Shown one piece after another: positions 4,393-7,382 of a DNA stretch of 7,382 nucleotides. Below the pieces are notes generated by a model, which saw only the letters and a program-made list of their open reading frames with translations, did no database searches and was not told the DNA's origin. Position numbers and translations under genes: made by a program. The stretch comes from Pseudoramibacter fermentans. Its GTDB lineage: Bacteria; Bacillota; Clostridia; Eubacteriales; Eubacteriaceae. The stretch is from contig VOGB01000007.1 of NCBI GenBank assembly GCA_009493725.1, positions 1 to 7,382 on the forward strand. The letters run 5' to 3'. Every line of letters begins with the position of its first letter. Within the stretch, counting starts at the first letter, position 1.

Positions 4393-4908
4393 TTGGCAAA
4401 AACAATTAAACAACTTGCAGATGAATTAAGGGTCTCTAAACAAACTATTCAATACCACTACCAAAGACTACCAACAAAGAACCGACAAAAAGATAGTCAA
4501 GGTAAAAACGTGATTAGCCTTACAGCTGAAAGAATTATTAGAGGCAAGGTAGCAAAGACTTTGGTAGCAAATAGCCAACAAACATATAATAAAAAGGCGA
4601 CAAAGACTAGCAAAGAAAATAATGAGCTAATCGCTACTATAAGAAGAGAAGTAGCAGATTTAAAGTCTCAACGTGACCAACAACTTGCTACCAAAGACCG
4701 GCAAATAGATCATTTAGCAAAATTGATAGATCAACAACAACAGCTTCAATTGACAACTGTAGCAGAAAATAAAAAATTAAAGGACCATATGCAGAAACTA
4801 AGTAGATTGCTTGAAGCTCCTAAATCAGCTCGAAATCAACAAGAAAATGACAAGAAAGAGGACATACATAAAAATAATCCCAATAAAGGTTGGTGGCATT
4901 TTTGGTAG
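4393..4908 (+). CDS. DUF536 / pSK1 Par-like plasmid maintenance protein
   Basis: Starting at TTG 4393 gives 171 residues (MAKTIKQLADELRVSKQTIQ...). AGGTGGTG at 4378-4385 is correctly spaced for this TTG, while the TTG at 4387 is only 3 bases from it. Residues 1-25 form a helix-turn-helix. About 75-140 is a charged, glutamine-rich coiled coil (DLKSQRDQQLATKDRQIDHL onward), the DUF536 region. The tail (about 140-171) is polar and ends NKGWWHFW. Staphylococcal pSK1 Par has the same layout (N-terminal helix-turn-helix, central coiled coil, flexible tail), is also divergent from rep, and acts as a single-protein segregation system that binds its own upstream region. I infer the same role here: stable inheritance and probably autorepression. 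The aromatic C-terminus may be a contact motif; its function is unknown. Confidence 0.8.
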   Translation: MAKTIKQLADELRVSKQTIQYHYQRLPTKNRQKDSQGKNVISLTAERIIRGKVAKTLVANSQQTYNKKATKTSKENNELIATIRREVADLKSQRDQQLATKDRQIDHLAKLIDQQQQLQLTTVAENKKLKDHMQKLSRLLEAPKSARNQQENDKKEDIHKNNPNKGWWHFW

Positions 4909-4910
4909 TA

Positions 4911-5030
4911 AGTCTTTCCTTTCACCCAATAATTAGTTATCGAACGCAAAAGCAGCTACAAGCATTTGCTAAAAAGAATCCGGAAATCAAACAACCCGAT
5001 CTTGAATCTGATCGAAGCATGAAACGTTAG
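4911..5030 (+). pseudogene. Decayed-looking coding remnant after the Par-like gene
   Basis: A frame with no start codon or ribosome site ends at TAG 5028-5030 and reads YRTQKQLQAFAKKNPEIKQP then DLESDRSMKR. The composition (basic, glutamine-rich helix, acidic stretch) and codon use look like real protein rather than random AT-rich spacer. It is in a different frame from the Par-like gene. I interpret it as the C-terminal remnant of a lost gene, family unknown. It may instead be chance. Confidence 0.25.
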
Positions 5031-5047
5031 CCAGTTTTTAAAGGACA

Positions 5048-5056
5048 TGCTATAAT
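5048..5056 (+). promoter_or_regulatory. Extended -10 promoter of the small RNA
   Basis: TGCTATAAT is a perfect extended -10 element. The -35 region is poor (TTAGCC, 18 bp upstream), which an extended -10 tolerates. Predicted start about 5063. Confidence 0.65.
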
Positions 5057-5062
5057 GAAGAC

Positions 5063-5174
5063 AGAGAAAGAAAGCCCCGCTAGAACAGGACTTCCCATGT
5101 AGAGCCGTTAAAGACGGTGGCAGATTTTAACGATATTTAATAACCGCTAGCTGAGCTAAGGCGGTTATTTTTTT
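5063..5174 (+). ncRNA. Small structured RNA of about 110 nt, function unknown
   Basis: A complete non-coding unit from the extended -10 promoter to a strong terminator. Internal structure includes CGTTAAA (5106-5112) pairing with TTTAACG (5126-5132), or alternatively CCGT/ACGG (5105-5108 with 5114-5117), and a weaker ACAGG/CC..TGT stem around 5085-5100. A purine-rich unpaired 5' end (GACAGAGAAAGAAAG) precedes them. The only frame inside is 14 codons from the ATG at 5055, without a ribosome site. Size, promoter and terminator resemble the antitoxin RNAs (RNA II) of Fst/Ldr-like type I systems on Gram-positive plasmids, but I find no convincing Fst-like toxin ORF converging on it. A trans-acting or maintenance RNA is equally possible. 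Confidence 0.55.
5139..5174 (+). terminator. Strong intrinsic terminator of the small RNA
   Basis: AATAACCGC (5139-5147) plus TAGC (5148-5151) pair with GCTA (5155-5158) and GCGGTTATT (5161-5169). The loop is TGA, a 2-base AG bulge interrupts the stem, and T7 follows (5168-5174). On the minus strand the sequence after the stem is not T-rich. Confidence 0.85.
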
Positions 5175-5179
5175 GCTGA

Positions 5180-5296
5180 CTTTTGATCAGCTCAACAATT
5201 AATGCGATCCAGATATCTAAAACAGGCGAACCGGCACATATGCCGGAAAATTCAGAGGTTGCTTTTAAAATTGGAGATGTCCGTGTTTCGAAATAA
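5180..5296 (+). pseudogene. Second possible coding remnant
   Basis: An open plus-strand frame after the terminator ends at TAA 5294-5296 and reads NAIQISKTGEPAHMPENSEV then AFKIGDVRVSK. Codons look natural, but the only candidate starts are a TTG at 5183 and an internal ATG at 5240, neither with a ribosome site. The frame includes the hairpin CCGGCA-CATA-TGCCGG (5231-5246). The minus strand here is also open and hydrophobic (SPVLDIWIALIVELIKSQQK) but lacks a start. It is probably a truncated gene end; family not recognised. Confidence 0.25.
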
Positions 5297-5326
5297 GTAA
5301 CTAAATACAACAACTTATTGTTACTT
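5292..5326. repeat. Overlapping inverted repeats before the antiporter gene
   Basis: AAGTAAC (5295-5301) faces GTTACTT (5320-5326), and AATAAGT (5292-5298) faces ACTTATT (5313-5319). The arms overlap, so two alternative stems exist. They lie just ahead of the predicted napA promoter and could be a regulator-binding site or the end of the remnant's transcript. No regulator gene is nearby. Confidence 0.3.
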
Positions 5327-5338
5327 GAATATTTTTGA

Positions 5339-5368
5339 TTGGTCTGCTAGCACAATAAAAGGTATCAT
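5339..5368 (+). promoter_or_regulatory. Possible promoter of the antiporter gene
   Basis: TTGGTC (5339-5344) and TATCAT (5363-5368) are 18 bp apart, giving a start near 5375 and a leader of about 100 nt. The -35 box matches consensus at three positions only. TTGACG at 5392-5397 was considered but has no -10 box at the right distance. Confidence 0.4.
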
Positions 5369-5394
5369 TAAAACATGAATAAATAAATCGGTTG

Positions 5395-5456
5395 ACGTAA
5401 GCTCAAGGATTTCTCTTTCAGGGGTGTGGAGGAGGTATCTGGGTTTACGTTTTTTG
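5395..5456 (+). promoter_or_regulatory. Structured 5' leader / possible attenuator before napA
   Basis: ACGTAAGCTC (5395-5404) can pair with GGGTTTACGT (5441-5450) as a 10-bp stem (two G-U pairs) enclosing 36 bases, and T6 follows at 5450-5455. The enclosed part is purine-rich and includes GGGGTGTGGAGGAGG (5421-5435), a Shine-Dalgarno-like tract unrelated to any start. The real ribosome site is 5461-5466. A closing stem, a large internal domain and a U-run ahead of an ion transporter suggest a regulatory RNA switch. I cannot match it to a named riboswitch class. Confidence 0.35.
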
Positions 5457-5473
5457 TATGAGGAGGTTTTTAT

Positions 5474-6628
5474 TTGGAATTTTTAGGTACCTTGGTGATC
5501 ATCTTGATTGCAACTAGTCTGTTTGGCCATCTATCCTCTAGAGTTGGTATCCCAGCAGTGGTCGGTCAACTATTTGTTGGAATTATTCTTGGCCCTACGT
5601 TGTTGAATTGGGTTCACTCCAATGATTTCATCCATATTTTTTCAGAGATTGGGGTTATCATCTTAATGTTTATCGCCGGACTTGAGAGTGATCTTACATT
5701 GCTTAAAAAATATTTGCGTCCTAGCATAATTGTCGCGTTGTTAGGGGTTTTGATTCCGATGGTACTGATCTATCCAATTGGTATTGTTTTTGGCTTGACA
5801 CAATTTGAAAGCTTGTTTTTGAGTGTTATTTTTGCCGCAACGTCGGTTTCAATTTCAGTTGCTGTCATGAAAGAACTAAATTTACTTGATAGTAAGAGCG
5901 GTTCAACAGTCCTCGGTGCCGCGGTGGTTGATGATGTGCTAGCTGTCGTTTTACTTAGCATTATGGTCAGTGTAATAGGTACAAAGGCCGGTACGGATAC
6001 CCAGATACCGCTAGCTCTGACTTTTTTAGAGCAGCTAATTTACTTTGCCGCAATTTATTTCGTGATGCGTTTTATCGCCCCTCTCCTCGCTAGACTAGGC
6101 ACCAAATTATTGAATCCAGTGGGACCTACTATAATGGCGATGATTTTGTGTTTTGGTATGGCATATATTGCGGATCTGATTGGACTGAGTGCAGTGATTG
6201 GGGCCTTTTTTGCAGGAATTGCGATTGCACAAACTCATGTAGCCCATGAAGTTGATCAAAGTATCGAACCAATCGGTTATGCGATTTTCATTCCTGTATT
6301 CTTCGTTTCAATTGGTTTAAATATGTCACTAGCTGGCATAGAACACGATTTGTTATTAATTATCGTATTGACGATTGTGGCAACACTGGCAAAACTATTA
6401 GGAGCGAGAAGTGGGGCTAAATGGGCCGGATTCAGTTCGAATGAAGCTTACCTCGTTGGTGCGGGGATGGTCTCGCGTGGGGAAATGGCCTTGATTATCG
6501 CTCAAATAGGCTACCAATCCAAACTAATCAGTGATGATTACTATTCGGCAATTATCACTGCCATTATCCTAACAACGTTGTTGGCACCATTACTACTCAA
6601 ACATGCGGCTCGTCATATAAACCACTAA
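5474..6628 (+). CDS. napA: NapA-type Na+/H+ antiporter (CPA2 family)
   Basis: A complete 384-residue membrane antiporter exchanging cytoplasmic Na+ (or another monovalent cation) for protons, supporting salt and pH tolerance. The length matches Enterococcus hirae NapA, and the opening (MEFLGTLVIILIATSLFGHL, then GIPAVVGQLFVGIILGPTLL) is typical. There are about 12-13 hydrophobic segments. Key positions are visible: the unwound-helix motif TSVSISV (123-129), the ion-binding pair D153-D154 in VVDDVLAVVL, K307 in ATLAKLLG (the lysine of the NapA core), and SRGEMAL (334-340). The start is TTG 5474, fixed by AGGAGG at 5461-5466 with 7-base spacing. The truncated ClC gene follows after 86 bp with its own ribosome site; an ion/pH-stress cassette is plausible. 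No frame damage is seen. Confidence 0.93.
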   Translation: MEFLGTLVIILIATSLFGHLSSRVGIPAVVGQLFVGIILGPTLLNWVHSNDFIHIFSEIGVIILMFIAGLESDLTLLKKYLRPSIIVALLGVLIPMVLIYPIGIVFGLTQFESLFLSVIFAATSVSISVAVMKELNLLDSKSGSTVLGAAVVDDVLAVVLLSIMVSVIGTKAGTDTQIPLALTFLEQLIYFAAIYFVMRFIAPLLARLGTKLLNPVGPTIMAMILCFGMAYIADLIGLSAVIGAFFAGIAIAQTHVAHEVDQSIEPIGYAIFIPVFFVSIGLNMSLAGIEHDLLLIIVLTIVATLAKLLGARSGAKWAGFSSNEAYLVGAGMVSRGEMALIIAQIGYQSKLISDDYYSAIITAIILTTLLAPLLLKHAARHINH

Positions 6629-6629
6629 A

Positions 6630-6644
6630 AAATCTTATAGATTT
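6630..6644. other. Small hairpin in the napA-ClC gap
   Basis: AAATCT-TAT-AGATTT lies two bases after the napA stop. It has no U-run, so it is at most a weak terminator or 3' stabiliser. The rest of the 86-bp gap is AT-rich, with TATAAT at 6683-6688 and 6695-6700 but no good -35 box, so the ClC gene may be co-transcribed or have a weak promoter. Confidence 0.3.
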
Positions 6645-6714
6645 CATCGAGATATTACCTAGTTTAATTAAGCACTAAATTATATAATATTGGTTATAAT
6701 GGAGGATTAGTTAT

Positions 6715-7281
6715 TTGATACAGCTTGTAAAAGAAAAATTTGACGTTACTCGTCTGCGATTTGTTTTACTCGGCCTGCTTGTGGGTTTAATGAGTGGCAC
6801 TGTTGTTAGCTTATTTCGCTATTGTATTGAGATAGGGCTGCACTATAGTCAATTGGTATATGGACACTTACGAATCGCGCCGTTTGTTTGGTGGGAATGG
6901 GCATTATTGATTGGTGTCAACCTTGGTGTAGCGCTAATTGTGGCGCGACTTCTCAAGAGAGAACCTTATATCGCTGGTTCCGGAATTCCGCAAGTTGAAG
7001 GTCAATTGGCTGGTGAATTGGAAATGCACTGGTGGTCAATTCTATGGCAAAAATTTGTTGGTGGTATTCTGGCGTTGGGACCTGGATTATTTCTCGGACG
7101 AGAAGGACCATCGATTCAATTAGGTGCGTCAGTTGGTCAAGGTTTCGCTGCTGGGTTTAAGTTATCAGGAACTGATCGCCGACTGCTAATTGCATCAGGC
7201 GCCGCTGCTGGATTAGCAGCGGCTTTTAATGCCCCCATTGCTGGAACTCTATTTGTCTTAGAAGCTGTCCAAGATCTATGA
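6715..7281 (+). pseudogene. ClC-family chloride channel/transporter, truncated at residue 188
   Basis: The N-terminal third of a ClC protein; full-length bacterial ClCs are usually over 400 residues. It starts at TTG 6715 with GGAGG at 6701-6705. Selectivity motifs are present: GSGIP (88-92) and GREGP (128-132) with the gating glutamate E130, then the conserved AAFNAPIAGTLFVLEA (169-184). At the inner proton-path glutamate (E. coli E203), this protein has A184 next to E183. The frame stops (TGA 7279-7281) right after VLEAVQDL. Later helices, the GxFxP motif and the anion-binding tyrosine are absent, so it should not work as a transporter. A transposase gene starts 38 bp further on, pointing to insertion as the cause. 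The intact gene probably paired with napA in ion or acid stress. Confidence 0.88.
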
Positions 7282-7382
7282 TTTTTGATATACTTCTATG
7301 TAAAAAGCGAGTTTAAGCTATGAAAAATTATCCCAGCAATATTACTCGGCAACAATTTGAATTAATTCGACCAGCTTTAGAA
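7279..7382 (+). mobile_element. Left end of an IS5-like insertion sequence (partial)
   Basis: The left boundary is inferred from where ClC similarity stops (about 7274-7281). The element runs off the window, so neither terminal repeat nor target duplication can be confirmed. About 40 bp of AT-rich sequence precede the transposase ATG, a normal left-end spacing for such elements. Confidence 0.6.
7320..7382 (+). CDS. IS5-family-like transposase, N-terminal 21 residues
   Basis: An open frame from ATG 7320 to the window edge reads MKNYPSNITRQQFELIRPAL(E). An opening of the NYPSNITxxQFExIRPxLE kind is characteristic of one group of IS5-type transposases common in lactobacilli, whose following segment recognises the terminal repeats. 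A weak ribosome site (AAAGCGAG at 7304-7311, 8 bases before ATG) fits. The catalytic DDE residues would lie beyond the window. Together with the abrupt end of ClC similarity 38 bp upstream, this supports an IS insertion in the same orientation as the broken gene. Confidence 0.72.
   Translation, partial: MKNYPSNITRQQFELIRPALE

Noticed and set aside
5055..5099. 14-codon ORF starting in the small RNA promoter
   Set aside because: The ATG overlaps the -10 box and would precede the transcript start; no ribosome site.
5149..5310. Fst-like type I toxin on the minus strand (hydrophobic frame with SPVLDIWIALIVELIKSQQK)
   Set aside because: No start codon or ribosome site, no WL(x)xRN-type toxin end, and the terminator has no minus-strand U-run, so the toxin reading is not supported.
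5395..5460. Fluoride riboswitch ahead of the antiporter/ClC cassette
   Set aside because: The conserved fluoride-switch motifs are absent, and the ClC remnant has GSGIP/GREGP motifs of ordinary ClCs rather than fluoride-type ones.
5770..5961. 63-codon minus-strand ORF inside napA
   Set aside because: Antisense shadow of a complete, recognised transporter.
6938..7123. 61-codon plus-strand ORF inside the ClC gene
   Set aside because: Out-of-frame shadow; ClC motifs lie in the main frame.
1..7382. CRISPR array, tRNA or rRNA genes
   Set aside because: No regularly spaced short palindromic repeats with unique spacers, and no cloverleaf or rRNA-like sequence seen; the only regular repeats are the repA iterons and the operator repeats.

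Overview
This window looks like part of a low-GC Gram-positive plasmid, most likely from a lactic acid bacterium of the Lactobacillaceae. The grounds are strong AGGAGG-type ribosome binding sites, TTG starts, AT-rich spacers, a RepA_N-type theta replication protein, a divergent DUF536/pSK1 Par-like protein, and cargo (ArsC-like tail, NapA-type antiporter, ClC) familiar from Lactobacillus plasmids. The host assignment is inference; the gene families are read from the sequence.

Layout. Positions 1-113 hold the C-terminal end of an ArsC/low-molecular-weight phosphatase family gene, closed by a perfect 21-bp inverted-repeat terminator. Next, on the minus strand, is a type II toxin-antitoxin pair: a YafQ-like toxin with a Phd/YefM-type antitoxin, whose promoter overlaps three 12-bp-spaced GTAC-centred repeats. 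On the plus strand follow a short tyrosine recombinase and an excisionase-like helix-turn-helix protein. A MOBQ/RSF1010-type oriT (perfect inverted repeat plus TAAGTGCGC nic core) lies at 1977-2011, with no relaxase gene in the window. A 57-residue two-helix membrane protein follows at 2411-2238, minus strand.

The replication module spans 2699-4908. repA (minus) carries three DNA repeats in its middle, the usual place for the origin in RepA_N plasmids. Its long 5' leader contains an intrinsic terminator whose left arm can alternatively pair, perfectly over 12 nt, with a segment further upstream. That upstream segment is covered by a plus-strand antisense RNA with its own consensus promoter and terminator. 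This is the architecture of pT181/pIP501-type transcription attenuation for copy-number control. A second, weaker plus-strand RNA candidate and a 25-codon leader ORF lie between the attenuator and repA. The Par-like gene is divergent from repA.

From 4909 to 5473 there is no intact gene: two decayed-looking open frames, one convincing small-RNA unit (extended -10 promoter to terminator, 5063-5174), and a structured leader for the next gene. The cargo end holds a complete NapA-type Na+/H+ antiporter (TTG start) and a ClC chloride transporter cut at residue 188, immediately followed by the start of an IS5-like transposase gene. The ClC gene was probably broken by insertion of that element, which runs off the window.
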